NCBI RefSeq assembly: GCF_000400365.1
Contig: NZ_BAOG01000161.1
Location: 1 to 38,079 of the forward strand
Source of the DNA: Vibrio jasicida CAIM 1864 = LMG 25398
GTDB taxonomy: Bacteria > Pseudomonadota > Gammaproteobacteria > Enterobacterales > Vibrionaceae
DNA: 38,079 nucleotides
Direction of reading: 5' to 3'
Notes under the pieces: model-generated
The model's input: only the letters and a program-made list of their open reading frames with translations
Database searches by the model: none
Told to the model about the DNA's origin: nothing
Shown: positions 1 to 8,661 of the stretch, one piece after another
Layout: each line of letters opens with the position of its first letter
Position numbering within the stretch: the stretch's first letter is position 1
Program-made: the position numbers and the translations under genes

Positions 1-83
1 GGCTGAGTGGTTGAAAGCACCGGTCTTGAAAACCGGCGTACGTTAATAGCGTACCTAGGGTTCAAATCCCTATCTCTCCGCCA
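1..83 (+). tRNA. tRNA-Ser(UGA), 5' end outside window
   Basis: The anticodon stem CCGGT/ACCGG encloses a loop with anticodon TGA. A long variable arm (GTACG/CGTAC around 38-55), typical of serine tRNAs, follows, then the T arm with GGTTCAAATCC. The 3' acceptor strand TCTCTCC, discriminator G and encoded CCA end at 83. The matching 5' acceptor strand (expected GGAGAGA) is missing because the window starts inside the gene. Confidence 0.97.
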
Positions 84-91
84 CTATTAAG

Positions 92-121
92 AAGCCTCGC
101 TAGAAATTGCGAGGCTTTTTT
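92..121 (+). terminator. Intrinsic terminator of the tRNA-Ser unit
   Basis: A perfect 9-bp stem AAGCCTCGC (92-100) / GCGAGGCTT (109-117) with an 8-nt loop is followed by a T run, eight bases after the tRNA CCA end. Confidence 0.9.
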
Positions 122-215
122 CATTTCTGATGCTTGAGAATTAGACGGGATTTGCATTAAGTTCCAGTTAGTCACAACCCTAGGCTAGGCATTCCAGAAC
201 TAGGCCACCACATAG

Positions 216-245
216 AAAGCCCGCTGAAAAATCAGCGGGCTTTCG
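216..245 (+). terminator. Second hairpin terminator downstream of tRNA-Ser
   Basis: A perfect 12-bp stem, AAAGCCCGCTGA (216-227) / TCAGCGGGCTTT (232-243), has a 4-nt loop. No gene lies between it and the first terminator, so it is either a tandem back-up terminator or the end of an unrecognised short transcript. Confidence 0.75.
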
Positions 246-306
246 TCGTTTTTAGCATTCGAAAGTGGTGGTTGCTCTAAGCTCAACTTTTTGAATTTTA
301 GGCATA

Positions 307-336
307 AAAAAGCCCAAGCTTGTAGCTTGGGCTTTT
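307..336 (-). terminator. Bidirectional terminator, 3' of yibL
   Basis: The stem AGCCCAAGCT (311-320) / AGCTTGGGCT (324-333) has a 3-nt loop and A/T flanks on both sides, so it can work in both directions. It lies 26 bp past the stop codon of the minus-strand yibL gene. Confidence 0.88.
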
Positions 337-361
337 CAATATCCGTTGCTTAATAGAGTTA

Positions 362-718
362 TTAAAACTCTTTTGGTGCGAAGCCTGTCATTGCATCTAG
401 GCGAAGTTCTTTACCAACTTTAGTCAGTGGATGAACGATAACTAGACCTTTCACACGCTTCTTAAGCTTGCCGATATCTGCTTGTTCTGCTTTAGTGATT
501 TCACGAGAGAATGGCATATCAAGCAGGCTCTTACGCTCTTTGTTTAGCTCGTATGTTTGCTTGTGCTTAAGTTGATTCAGCTTCTTCGTTAAGTCATCAA
601 CTTCATTCGTGAATTTAGTAATCATTTCGTGATCACCACGAGAACGCGCCGCATCAAGTTTACGTTGGCAAGTATCTAAACGGTTGTGCAGCTTTTGAAT
701 GTCAGTTTTAATGCTCAT
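362..718 (-). CDS. yibL: YibL family ribosome-associated protein
   Basis: This encodes a small charged protein of about 118 residues, close in length to E. coli YibL. The C-terminal half carries the family signature: a MPFSREITKAEQADIGKLKK stretch, then GLVIVHPLTKVGKEL and a final MTGFAPKEF. The N-terminal half is heptad-rich and probably a coiled coil. Family members copurify with ribosomes, but their precise function is not settled. The ATG at 718 (MSIKTDIQK) is preferred by homology; an in-frame ATG at 760 would add 14 hydrophobic residues unlike the family. A terminator follows directly, so it is probably monocistronic. Confidence 0.88.
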   Translation of the reverse strand: MSIKTDIQKLHNRLDTCQRKLDAARSRGDHEMITKFTNEVDDLTKKLNQLKHKQTYELNKERKSLLDMPFSREITKAEQADIGKLKKRVKGLVIVHPLTKVGKELRLDAMTGFAPKEF

Positions 719-803
719 GGTAATTAGACTCAAATTTTTTATGGTCGAGGAGTATAGCATAGCTGAAATTCAACGCTCTACTATACTACTCGATATCCCC
801 ACT

Positions 804-1799
804 TTACTTGATCAATTCATTGCCTGAAGCCTGCTCTGAAAAGAACGCTTCGACGTTATTTAGCGTAACAGAAGCGATGTTGTTTAGAGCCTCATGGGTC
901 AAGAAGGCCTGATGCCCAGTAAATAGCACATTGTGGCAAGCTGATAAGCGGCGGAATACGTCATCCACGATGACATCGTTCGATTTATCTTGGAAGAACA
1001 GGTCTTTTTCGTTGTCATAAACATCTAAGCCGAGCGCGCCAATTTTGCCTTGTTTAAGCGCTTCAATGGCAGCTACAGAATCAAGTAACTCACCACGACT
1101 GGTATTGATGATCATGACACCGTCTTTCATTTGAACGAAGGCTTTTTCATTCAATAGGTGGTAGTTTTCTTCACTCATTGGACAGTGCAGAGAAATGACG
1201 TCAGCGTTAGCATAGATCTCTTCAAGAGAGCAGTAACGCGCGCCCATCTCCAACGCAAGAGGGTTTTCATATGGGTCGTAACATAAGACTTCCATCCCCA
1301 GCCCTTTAAAGATGCGCATGGTGGCGATACCTATCTTACCTGTCCCTACGACACCAACAGTCTTGCTATAAAAGTTAAAGCCGACTAGACCTTCTAGGTT
1401 GAAGTTTGCGTCACGGGTACGCTGGTAAGCTTTATGCAAGCGTCGATTCAGACACATCATCATACCGACAGTGTGTTCCGCCACGGCTTCTGGTGAATAA
1501 GCAGGAACGCGGACAACTTGTAGGCCAAGTTCTTTCGCCGCTTCCAAATCAACCTTGTCGAAACCTGCACAACGCATCGCGATCAGTTTCGTGCCGCCAA
1601 TGGAAAGCTGTTTTAGAACTGGAGCAGACAGGTCATCGTTTACGAAGGCGCAAACAACCTCGCAACCCTGTGCCATTTTTGCAGTTTTAGACGTTAATCT
1701 AAAATCATGATAGTGAAATTCGAAGTCCCGGTTGTTTTTGATTTTGTTGAAAGAGGCTTCGTCATAGGATTTTGCACTGAAAAAAGCAATGTTGAGCAT
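804..1799 (-). CDS. ldhA: D-lactate dehydrogenase (fermentative)
   Basis: This is an NAD-dependent cytosolic enzyme that reduces pyruvate to D-lactate during fermentation. The 331-residue product matches E. coli LdhA (329 aa) along its whole length. The Rossmann motif GTGKIG is at about 152-157. The 2-hydroxyacid dehydrogenase catalytic set is visible: Arg235 in NTSRGEL, Glu264 in DNEKDLFF and His296 in TGHQAFL. The ATG at 1799 is chosen because AGAGAGGG precedes it at good spacing and the protein then begins MLNIAFFSAKSYDE as in the family. A longer reading frame from 1856 would add 19 unrelated residues. The gene stands alone on its strand. Confidence 0.96.
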   Translation of the reverse strand: MLNIAFFSAKSYDEASFNKIKNNRDFEFHYHDFRLTSKTAKMAQGCEVVCAFVNDDLSAPVLKQLSIGGTKLIAMRCAGFDKVDLEAAKELGLQVVRVPAYSPEAVAEHTVGMMMCLNRRLHKAYQRTRDANFNLEGLVGFNFYSKTVGVVGTGKIGIATMRIFKGLGMEVLCYDPYENPLALEMGARYCSLEEIYANADVISLHCPMSEENYHLLNEKAFVQMKDGVMIINTSRGELLDSVAAIEALKQGKIGALGLDVYDNEKDLFFQDKSNDVIVDDVFRRLSACHNVLFTGHQAFLTHEALNNIASVTLNNVEAFFSEQASGNELIK

Positions 1800-1975
1800 A
1801 ATACCCTCTCTATTTGTGCTGAATTTGTAAAGTAATCTCCTTATAAAGTAAGCCAATTTTAGTGTAATGAGTAGTTAAATTTGCACACATTAAGTTTGCT
1901 TTAGTGTGACCATCTGACTAGCATGGTTGCTCTTTTTTGTGTTCCCCTTAAGTGGATGAGTTAGGCGTTCTGGCG

Positions 1976-2458
1976 ATGTCAGTAAAATGGTTGTCTTTGA
2001 TCTTGTGTTGTACGTTTATGTCCGGTGCTCACGCAGCGGTCGATTTGGTAAAAGTTGATAAGTCGAAGCGTAGGATGTACCTGATGGAGAATGGCGAGGT
2101 CGTTAAAGAGTATCGCATCGCATTGGGTGCTAATCCAAAAGGACACAAGCAAGAAGAGGGTGACAATAGAACTCCAGAAGGTGATTACACGTTAGATTAC
2201 GTGATCAACGATTCTGCTTTCTACCGTTCTGTGCATATCAGTTATCCTGATGCAATTGATCGTTTGGAAGCGCATCGTCGCGGTGTCGCACCTGGAGGGG
2301 CAATTAAAATTCACGGTCTTAAAAATGGTGAGACTCAATCACCTCAATTTATTCAAAGCTTCGATTGGACTAACGGTTGCATTGCCATTACTAACGAAGA
2401 AATGGACGAATTTATCAAGCTAGTCAAAATGGGAACCCCAATTACTATTGAATGGTAA
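1976..2458 (+). CDS. L,D-transpeptidase family (YkuD domain) periplasmic protein
   Basis: The product is about 160 residues with a signal peptide (MSVKWLSLILCCTFMSGAHA) and a single YkuD catalytic fold. His113 lies in KIHGLKNG, and the nucleophile Cys135 is in DWTNGCIAITN. YkuD enzymes cross-link peptidoglycan, attach proteins to it, or cut such links. The residue two after the Cys is Ala rather than the Arg of classical Ldts, as in the DpaA (YafK)-like branch, so the reaction could be hydrolytic. There is no separate peptidoglycan-binding domain. The ATG at 1976 gives the best signal peptide; a GTG at 1952 is possible but lacks a Shine-Dalgarno sequence. It converges on the glycerophosphodiesterase gene, 29 bp away. 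Confidence 0.85.
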   Translation: MSVKWLSLILCCTFMSGAHAAVDLVKVDKSKRRMYLMENGEVVKEYRIALGANPKGHKQEEGDNRTPEGDYTLDYVINDSAFYRSVHISYPDAIDRLEAHRRGVAPGGAIKIHGLKNGETQSPQFIQSFDWTNGCIAITNEEMDEFIKLVKMGTPITIEW

Positions 2459-2487
2459 TGGAGTTCCTAATATCGACATCTCAGCTA

Positions 2488-3195
2488 CTACATAAAACGA
2501 CTTGGATGGTCACTAAAGATGCCATCCAACATTGGCAGATGTTTTAGTTTTTTGGGATTGTTCACTGTGTAACACATCACCTTGTAGCCTGCTTTTTGTA
2601 GCTTATTGATTTGGCGTGAGCGAACCCAGTTAATATTGAGGTTACAGCTGTAGGCATCTACTTCTTCGAGCAATAATCGGTCTTTTCGACTAAAGAATTC
2701 ACTTAGCACACCTAGTCTATAACCCTCACAATGCTTGTGCAGTGCTCTAATTACGTCATGACTAAAGCTTGATAAAAGGATGCGTTCTTTTGGTAAAGGA
2801 CCGTCTAGAAGAGTTTTAGCCGCCATTTGAGCAACGTCATTGGCAGAGTGATGATCTACTTTAACCTCGATGTTAAGATTTAGGTCATTTTCTGCAGCAA
2901 GCTCTAGGAGCTCAGATAGTGTCATGATGGATTCATTGGCGAATTCATCGCCGAACCAACGACCAAAATCTAACGCTTTGAGCTCAGATAATGTCATTTG
3001 GTCAACTCGACCTTTACCGTTACTACAGCGGTTCACGGTATGATCATGGCAAACTACCAGTACATTGTCTTTGGTCGGTTGTACGTCGACTTCAACCCAA
3101 TTTAACCCTAAATCGATCGCAGCTTGAACGCTGACTTTCGTATTTTCGGGGAACTTACCTGCCACACCTCGGTGGCCAATCAATAGCGTTGTCAT
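2488..3195 (-). CDS. Glycerophosphodiester phosphodiesterase (GDPD family)
   Basis: The enzyme splits glycerophosphodiesters into glycerol-3-phosphate and an alcohol. The 235-residue single-domain protein has no signal peptide and resembles cytosolic UgpQ. Family motifs appear in order: GHRG at the N-terminus, PENT, WVEVDVQ (metal-binding acidic residues), the VCHDHTVNR catalytic His segment, and NIEVKV. The C-terminal VMCYTVNNPKKL and DGIFSDHP are also typical. No ugp transporter genes are adjacent, so the substrate supply is unknown. Confidence 0.92.
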   Translation of the reverse strand: MTTLLIGHRGVAGKFPENTKVSVQAAIDLGLNWVEVDVQPTKDNVLVVCHDHTVNRCSNGKGRVDQMTLSELKALDFGRWFGDEFANESIMTLSELLELAAENDLNLNIEVKVDHHSANDVAQMAAKTLLDGPLPKERILLSSFSHDVIRALHKHCEGYRLGVLSEFFSRKDRLLLEEVDAYSCNLNINWVRSRQINKLQKAGYKVMCYTVNNPKKLKHLPMLDGIFSDHPSRFM

Positions 3196-3360
3196 ATACG
3201 TCTATGCTCAATAAGAAACTGCACAGAATTGTACTCTTTTTTATGGAAAATAGAGTGCGAGTTTTGCTTCTTGTGGTATCCAATAATTATCGATGCATAT
3301 TAAAGAAAGGTATTTCATCTATAAACAGCGGCGATGAGAACATAACTAATTGGTTTGTTT

Positions 3361-3388
3361 AGCCCTTTTTGATAAGGGCTTTTTTTGT
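3361..3388 (+). terminator. Orphan intrinsic terminator
   Basis: The stem AGCCCTT (3361-3367) / AAGGGCT (3374-3380) is followed by seven T residues on the plus strand. No plus-strand gene ends nearby; the closest one ends at 2458, with a minus-strand gene in between. Confidence 0.7.
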
Positions 3389-3479
3389 ATTTTTTATGCT
3401 CAAAAACCCTAAAAACTATAGTTGTTTAATCTGCAAATGAGTAATAGAATGCGAACCATTTTTATTTAACTGGTAGTGG

Positions 3480-4148
3480 ATGATGTCACGAATTTTGGTC
3501 GTAGATGACGATGTTCCGTTGTGTGAACTATTGGAAGCCGTGTTACAAGAAGAAGGGTATACGGTCTCGTCAGTTCACTGTGGTGAAAGCGCGTTACAGT
3601 ACATGGAAAAAACGCCTGTTGACCTCGTCTTACTCGATGTGATGTTACCTAACCTCAGTGGTATGCAGGTGGCTCGCCGTATTTGCCAACGATTCGCTAC
3701 CCCTATACTGATGTTGACAGCATTAAACGATGAGAACTCGATGCTTGATGGCTACCAAGCTGGCGCTGACCAATACATCGGTAAGCCATTCAACGTCCCC
3801 GAACTGCTTATGCGTATTAAGGCGATTCTTCGTCGTGTTGGCTTAGAGCGTCAACGACAGGCTATGTGTTGTACTGTACAGAGCATGAGTGACCATCTCA
3901 ACAGCCTTCCTTTGACTGGTACAGAGGCTGAACTATTGTGCTACCTAGTAAAAAACCAAGGCGTGGTAATCTCTAAGGCGGAACTGCAGACCAAAGTTCT
4001 AAAGAAAGAGTTGAGTCCTTTTGACCGTAACCTCGATATGCATATCAGTAATATTCGTCGCAAGTTAGTTGAAGCGGGCTTATCCAAACAGCACATCAAA
4101 ACGTTTCGTGGTAAGGGTTATAGCTACTTAGAGGCTGTGACTGGCTAA
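3480..4148 (+). CDS. OmpR/CpxR-type response regulator of the receptor locus
   Basis: The protein has 222 residues. The receiver domain (about 3-118) carries Asp10/Asp11, phosphoacceptor Asp53 (LLLDVMLP), Thr80 and Lys102. A winged-helix DNA-binding domain (about 130-218) ends with HIKTFRGKGYSYL, a typical OmpR-family recognition segment. The stop TAA overlaps the ATG of the kinase gene (TAATG), so the two are translationally coupled. Position and type match, from memory, the PeuR regulator that controls the enterobactin receptor PeuA in V. parahaemolyticus (PfeR-like in Pseudomonas), but this is inferred from layout. ATGs at 3480 and 3483 are both possible starts. Confidence 0.9.
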   Translation: MMSRILVVDDDVPLCELLEAVLQEEGYTVSSVHCGESALQYMEKTPVDLVLLDVMLPNLSGMQVARRICQRFATPILMLTALNDENSMLDGYQAGADQYIGKPFNVPELLMRIKAILRRVGLERQRQAMCCTVQSMSDHLNSLPLTGTEAELLCYLVKNQGVVISKAELQTKVLKKELSPFDRNLDMHISNIRRKLVEAGLSKQHIKTFRGKGYSYLEAVTG

Positions 4149-5521
4149 TGCGATTTGTGTGTCCATCCTACTTTGTGAAACGAAGAGACAGCCTCGCATT
4201 TCAGCTTTTTAGTTACATGACGGCTATCGTTATTAGCATCTTGGCTGTTCAAGCGGTTGCCGAACAAGCCCTAGTCAAAGCCATGCTAAAGGTACCTGCT
4301 AGTGTAAAGACTGAAATGTTGGACTTAGCGCATCAAGCTAACGTGTTGATCGAAGAAGGTGACATGGACGAGCTGGCCGATTGGGCAAATGCACAGCACT
4401 TTTACTTGTTTGTACTCGACGAAAATCAGCGCCCTCTTACACACCGTTTGATGCACCCTCACTTTGAATTCAAGTTGAAATTTAAGCGACGTTTGGACGA
4501 ACAACTAGAAGGCCGAGTAAGTCGTCCGATATTCAATATTCCTCTTGTCGGAAACAACAGCCTAGTGATTCAGTTGCCTCATCGTTTGCACCCGGCTCAT
4601 GATTTCATCCTTTATTTCTCTGTATTAAAGGTTGTGATTGCGGCGGTCATCTTGGCGCTGTTCTCTTTGTTAATGGCACGGAATTTACAACAACCATTGG
4701 ACCGCTTAAGAGAAGCCAGTAAAAAGCTATCGAATGGTGACTTTAACGTCAGTGTGGTGGATGAGCTTAAGTCGAACACCCGCGAATTCAACGAATTAGC
4801 GCAAGACTTCGACCACATGACAAAAGAGATTCATTCTCTTGCTGAAAAGCAGCGTCGCTTGATTCGTGATGTTTCCCATGAGTTACGTACACCATTAGCG
4901 CGCCAAAATTTAGTGTTACATCTATTGCGCAAGCGAGTAGGGGAAAATGAACAAACCCTAGTGACGCGTATGGAAGAAGAGGCCAATGAGCTAAATCATC
5001 TTATTGGTGAAATCCTGGAATTCAGCCGTTTAGAGAATGCTCGCTACGATACGGAATTAAAACGCAGCGATTTAGAAGTACTATTGGCGCCTCAAGTAGA
5101 ACGTTGCAAAATCGATTTGCAAATACAGCAAAACCTTACGTTTGTTTCTGAGGCGACAAGAACAAAAGCGCAATGTGACGATACGCTCGTCGTGCGTTGT
5201 TTGAATAATTTGATTGGCAATGCCATTAAGTATGCTGGTAAGTCAGCCCAGATTGATGTTTCTCTGGCGAACAAAACAACGGACAAGCACAGCTACTTAG
5301 CCGTGACGATAGCCGACAATGGCCCCGGCATTCCACAAGATAAACTGACAGATATCTTTGACCCGTTCACACGATTAGATGCTTCCCGAGACAAAAAGTT
5401 AGGTGGTTACGGTCTGGGGTTGGCCATTGTAAAAGAATCCATGCGAATGATGGGTGGGAAAGCCGTTGCAAGCAATCGTTCAGAAGGCGGGCTTGTAGTG
5501 ACATTACTTTTTAGACAGTAA
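4148..5521 (+). CDS. Sensor histidine kinase of the receptor locus
   Basis: This is a 457-residue inner-membrane kinase. TM1 (about 20-40) and TM2 (about 155-177) enclose a periplasmic sensor of roughly 115 residues. A HAMP linker (about 178-232), HisKA with phosphoacceptor His244 (SHELRTPL), and HATPase_c with the N-box NNLIGNAIKY (353-362), DNGPGIP and GGYGLGLA follow. It starts at the ATG overlapping the stop of the regulator gene. A ferric siderophore or envelope state could be the signal; the sequence does not show which. By position it would be PeuS in V. parahaemolyticus (from memory). Confidence 0.92.
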   Translation: MRFVCPSYFVKRRDSLAFQLFSYMTAIVISILAVQAVAEQALVKAMLKVPASVKTEMLDLAHQANVLIEEGDMDELADWANAQHFYLFVLDENQRPLTHRLMHPHFEFKLKFKRRLDEQLEGRVSRPIFNIPLVGNNSLVIQLPHRLHPAHDFILYFSVLKVVIAAVILALFSLLMARNLQQPLDRLREASKKLSNGDFNVSVVDELKSNTREFNELAQDFDHMTKEIHSLAEKQRRLIRDVSHELRTPLARQNLVLHLLRKRVGENEQTLVTRMEEEANELNHLIGEILEFSRLENARYDTELKRSDLEVLLAPQVERCKIDLQIQQNLTFVSEATRTKAQCDDTLVVRCLNNLIGNAIKYAGKSAQIDVSLANKTTDKHSYLAVTIADNGPGIPQDKLTDIFDPFTRLDASRDKKLGGYGLGLAIVKESMRMMGGKAVASNRSEGGLVVTLLFRQ

Positions 5522-5601
5522 AATTCATGTCAAAAGTGCAGATTTAATGTGATCTATATCTCGATTGTTGGCGAGTATGACCCTTTACCGCTTTACAAAA
5601 C

Positions 5602-5649
5602 TTTACGAATGCAAAGAATGTAAATTTAATGCAAATAGTAATAGTTATC
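5602..5649 (+). promoter_or_regulatory. Sigma70-like promoter with Fur-like box, receptor gene
   Basis: A -35 TTTACG (5602-5607) and -10 TTTAAT (5625-5630) are separated by 17 bp. GCAAATAGTAATAGTTATC (5631-5649) lies directly downstream and matches the Fur consensus at 13 of 19 positions by hand alignment, as three hexamer-like units. Fur-Fe bound here would cover the transcription start. The same block recurs at 13867-13905. Confidence 0.65.
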
Positions 5650-5727
5650 ACTTATATTCACTCGCGAAATAACTAAGAGGGAACCACATAGCAGTTATGT
5701 GCTACCCAATAATCGGAGTGAATGGGT

Positions 5728-7818
5728 ATGTTTTCTAAGAGCCAATTGGCATTAGTGATCGGTGCGGTGCTAGCAGCACCGGCAGTGGCAGAAGTTCAAA
5801 ATACGGATGAGCACCTAGTCGTAGAAGGTCGCGAATTCGGTTACAAAGCGGATACGAATACAACAGCAATGCGCATGGAAATGACGCAACTGGAAACTCC
5901 AGGACAAGTTGCTGTGATTGATGAAGCGGTAATCGATGAGCAGCGTGCAAGCACGTTAGGTGAAGTTCTACAAAATGACGCGAGTGTTAGTGCGGGCGGT
6001 ACAAGCCGTAACCGTGAGCGTTTCTCGCTACGTGGTTTTGAACTGAGCAGTTCAGACGGCTTCCTACGTGATGGTCGTCAGCATTGGTCACACTACCGTC
6101 AACCAATTGAGCTTTTAGAGCGTGTTGAAGTTCTTAAAGGTCCATCAGGTCTACTTTACGGTAAGTCAGAACCAGGTGGTCTTGTGAACATGGTTTCTAA
6201 GAAGCCAACAACAGAAACGCAAGCAAGCTTAAGCCAAGATATCGGCTCAAATGATCATTCACGAACTGTACTTGATGTCAGTGGTGCGCTGAATGATGCT
6301 GAAACATTACGTGCGCGTGCGATTCTTGCAAAAGAAAGCTACGGTTCATGGCGTAAATACGGTGATGGTACAGAGCCACAAACTGACCGCGTAGTAGGTG
6401 GTTTGGTCGTGGAATATGACATCACAGAAAACGTCATGGTTTCAGCACACTATGACCGTACGAAAGATGACGGCGGCGTTGATTCCGGTGCTTACATCGT
6501 TGATGGCAAAGCCGCTCGTGGTGACAAGTACATCTGGGATGCACAGTGGTCAGAGATTGACAACGATGTTGAAAACTATGGTATCGACATCAATGCTCAA
6601 GTGACAGACAACGTGAATGTTAAAGCGGGTTACAACCGTCAAGACTTTAAACGTTTCGATGTAGAGTCTTACCCTAAATTCGATATGTACGAAGAAAACG
6701 GTACGATCAAGCATAAGGGTAACGAGCGTTCTGATCACTGGGTATTTGATACTGCTTATGTAGATGTGACGACTGACTTTTCTCTGTTTGGTACAGATAA
6801 CACTTTCTTAGTCGGTGCAAACTACTTGGATTACAGCTACGACCGTTTTATGGCTTTCCATGATGGCGAGTATGTACCAGCTGGTGAGACGGTTGTGAAG
6901 CCAGAGCCAACAAGCTCAAAGAGATGGCCAACAAGCGAATATGATACTTGGGGTATCTACGCACAAAACATGATGACAATTAACGATTACTGGCAGGTAC
7001 TTGCAGGTGTTCGTTACGATGAAAAACGCAGCGATGAGCTGACAGAAAGTCAGGTGTCACCAAAACTAGGTGTGATTTTCCACCCTGCAAGCAATGGTTC
7101 TATTTACGTTCAGTACTCTGAAAGCTTTATGCCTCAAGGTACGGTAAATGGCACAGATTACACCAACGATGGTGAAGAGCTTGATGCAGAACGCGGGATC
7201 TCTTATGAGATGGGTACTAAATGGGAGCTGTTTGACGAGCGTCTATTGGTCTCTGGTGCTGTGTTCGATATCACGCTAGAAAACATTGCGCTTGATGTTG
7301 AAAATGGCGTTAACGCTGGCGGTGACGTTATGTATAAGAAGACTCAAGATGGTGAGCAAGTACACCGCGGTGCAGAAATCCTAGCTCAAGGTTCTGTTAC
7401 AGAAGAACTTTCGCTAACGGCTTCTGCAATGTACTTAGACGCAGAAATCACAGAAAGTGCGGATTACAAAGGCAACCGTCCAGCGGACGTTCCTGAGTTT
7501 TCAGCAAGTGTTTGGTCGAGCTACAAAGTTCAGAACAACACAGATGTGAACCTAGGTCTGATTTATGAAGGTGAGCGCTACGGTGACGCAGCGAACACAT
7601 TTAAGAAAGATGGGTATGCACGTATTGATATGGGCGTTGCGTACACTCACAAGTATGATGAGAACTTAGATATTGTGGCTCGATTCAATGTAGAAAACTT
7701 GTTTGATACTGACTACCTAGCAGGTGGGGGTAGCACCAACAGTAAACAAGAAGGAGCTAGCGGTGTAGTGATAGGCGAGGGCCGAAACTACATGGCGACA
7801 ATTCAGTTCAAGTACTGA
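5728..7818 (+). CDS. TonB-dependent siderophore receptor (outer membrane)
   Basis: This is an outer-membrane beta-barrel that imports ferric siderophore using TonB energy. The order is signal peptide (MFSKSQLALVIGAVLAAPAVA), a TonB-box-like EHLVVEG near the mature N-terminus, a plug domain with RFSLRGFELSS and VEVLKGPSGLLYG...PGGLVNMVSKKP, then a 22-strand-type barrel ending in the C-terminal strand YMATIQFKY. The length of about 696 is normal for FhuE/FoxA-type receptors. The ATG at 5728 has GGAG nine bases upstream; the ATG at 5722 is too close to it. It lies downstream of a two-component system and upstream of a TonB energiser. This matches the remembered peuRS-peuA (enterobactin) locus; the ligand is not proven. 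Confidence 0.92.
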   Translation: MFSKSQLALVIGAVLAAPAVAEVQNTDEHLVVEGREFGYKADTNTTAMRMEMTQLETPGQVAVIDEAVIDEQRASTLGEVLQNDASVSAGGTSRNRERFSLRGFELSSSDGFLRDGRQHWSHYRQPIELLERVEVLKGPSGLLYGKSEPGGLVNMVSKKPTTETQASLSQDIGSNDHSRTVLDVSGALNDAETLRARAILAKESYGSWRKYGDGTEPQTDRVVGGLVVEYDITENVMVSAHYDRTKDDGGVDSGAYIVDGKAARGDKYIWDAQWSEIDNDVENYGIDINAQVTDNVNVKAGYNRQDFKRFDVESYPKFDMYEENGTIKHKGNERSDHWVFDTAYVDVTTDFSLFGTDNTFLVGANYLDYSYDRFMAFHDGEYVPAGETVVKPEPTSSKRWPTSEYDTWGIYAQNMMTINDYWQVLAGVRYDEKRSDELTESQVSPKLGVIFHPASNGSIYVQYSESFMPQGTVNGTDYTNDGEELDAERGISYEMGTKWELFDERLLVSGAVFDITLENIALDVENGVNAGGDVMYKKTQDGEQVHRGAEILAQGSVTEELSLTASAMYLDAEITESADYKGNRPADVPEFSASVWSSYKVQNNTDVNLGLIYEGERYGDAANTFKKDGYARIDMGVAYTHKYDENLDIVARFNVENLFDTDYLAGGGSTNSKQEGASGVVIGEGRNYMATIQFKY

Positions 7819-7834
7819 TAACAAACTGATTTTT

Positions 7835-7868
7835 AAAGGGGAAGAGTTGTCTTCCCCTTTAGTCGTTT
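7835..7868 (+). terminator. Hairpin between receptor and TonB operon (leaky terminator?)
   Basis: A perfect 10-bp stem AAAGGGGAAG (7835-7844) / CTTCCCCTTT (7851-7860) with a 6-nt loop is followed by AGTCGTTTTT rather than an immediate T tract. It could reduce read-through from the receptor gene into the energiser genes, or set differential mRNA levels. Confidence 0.6.
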
Positions 7869-7893
7869 TTGGAAAACAGAAAATATAACTCGT

Positions 7894-8661
7894 ATGAATC
7901 TAATGAAATCAAGTATCGCTCTGTTGATCACATCGGTTTTGATTCCCGTTCAAGCGGAAAATCTTAACGATGCTCAAGCTGTGCAGAGTAAAACTAACCA
8001 AGCGTCTGCGGTAAGCCAGAAGCGTATCAATGCAAGTGCTGAGAAGTCTTTGTCACTAGAAGCTGAAATTGAACAGTTGAATGAAGAAGTCAGCAACTTG
8101 ACGATTTATCGCGACCACCTTTCAAACCTTGTTGATAGCCAAAACGAGGAAGTGGCAAGTTTGAATGAGCAAATTGAACAAATCGCTCAAACTCGTCAAG
8201 GTGTGGTCCCGCTTATGTATCACATGCTGGATGGTCTAAAGACTATCGTTGCGAATGATAAGCCGATCCGCAAAGCGCAGCGTGAGGAGCGTATTGCTAA
8301 GCTTGATGCCATGATGACTCGAGCAGATGTCGCGGATGCTGAGAAGTTCCGTCGTATTCTAGAAGCGTACCAAATCGAAATGGACTACGGCACTAAGATT
8401 GGTATCTACCAAGGCAAGATTACATTGGAAGGTAACGACCAAGTTGAGGCTGATATTCTTTACTTAGGTCGCGTGTCGCTAGTTGCGCGTAGCCTATCTG
8501 GTGAACACTTCTGGAGCTGGTCACAACCACAGAACGCATGGCAGTCCGTTGGTTCAGAACAAAAATCTGAACTCGATAAAGCGTTTGCCATGGCAAATAA
8601 ACAGATCGCACCAAGCATGCTAACTCTGCCAGTGTCTCTAAACGTAGCGGAGGGCAAATAA
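7894..8661 (+). CDS. DUF3450 family periplasmic coiled-coil protein of the TonB2 operon
   Basis: The protein has 255 residues with a signal peptide (cleavage near PVQA-ENLND). A long coiled coil (about 35-110) is rich in Glu/Gln heptads, followed by a compact C-terminal region with LYLGRVSLVARS and an EHFWSWSQPQNAW stretch. DUF3450 genes regularly precede ttpC in Vibrio TonB2-type operons (VC1548 in V. cholerae, from memory), so it probably acts with TtpC in the periplasm; the mechanism is unknown. Its TAA stop abuts the ATG of ttpC. No strong promoter was seen in the 75-bp gap behind the receptor gene. Confidence 0.88.
   Translation: MNLMKSSIALLITSVLIPVQAENLNDAQAVQSKTNQASAVSQKRINASAEKSLSLEAEIEQLNEEVSNLTIYRDHLSNLVDSQNEEVASLNEQIEQIAQTRQGVVPLMYHMLDGLKTIVANDKPIRKAQREERIAKLDAMMTRADVADAEKFRRILEAYQIEMDYGTKIGIYQGKITLEGNDQVEADILYLGRVSLVARSLSGEHFWSWSQPQNAWQSVGSEQKSELDKAFAMANKQIAPSMLTLPVSLNVAEGK

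Noticed and set aside
170..212. Sequence ending GGCCACCA that resembles a tRNA 3' end
   Set aside because: No T arm or matching acceptor strand can be folded upstream, so a second tRNA or remnant is not supported.
1..360. Integrated element at the tRNA-Ser gene
   Set aside because: No integrase, no repeated tRNA 3' end and ordinary core genes follow directly.
1406..1690. Plus-strand ORF opposite ldhA
   Set aside because: It lies entirely within a well-supported gene, has no family resemblance and no ribosome binding site.
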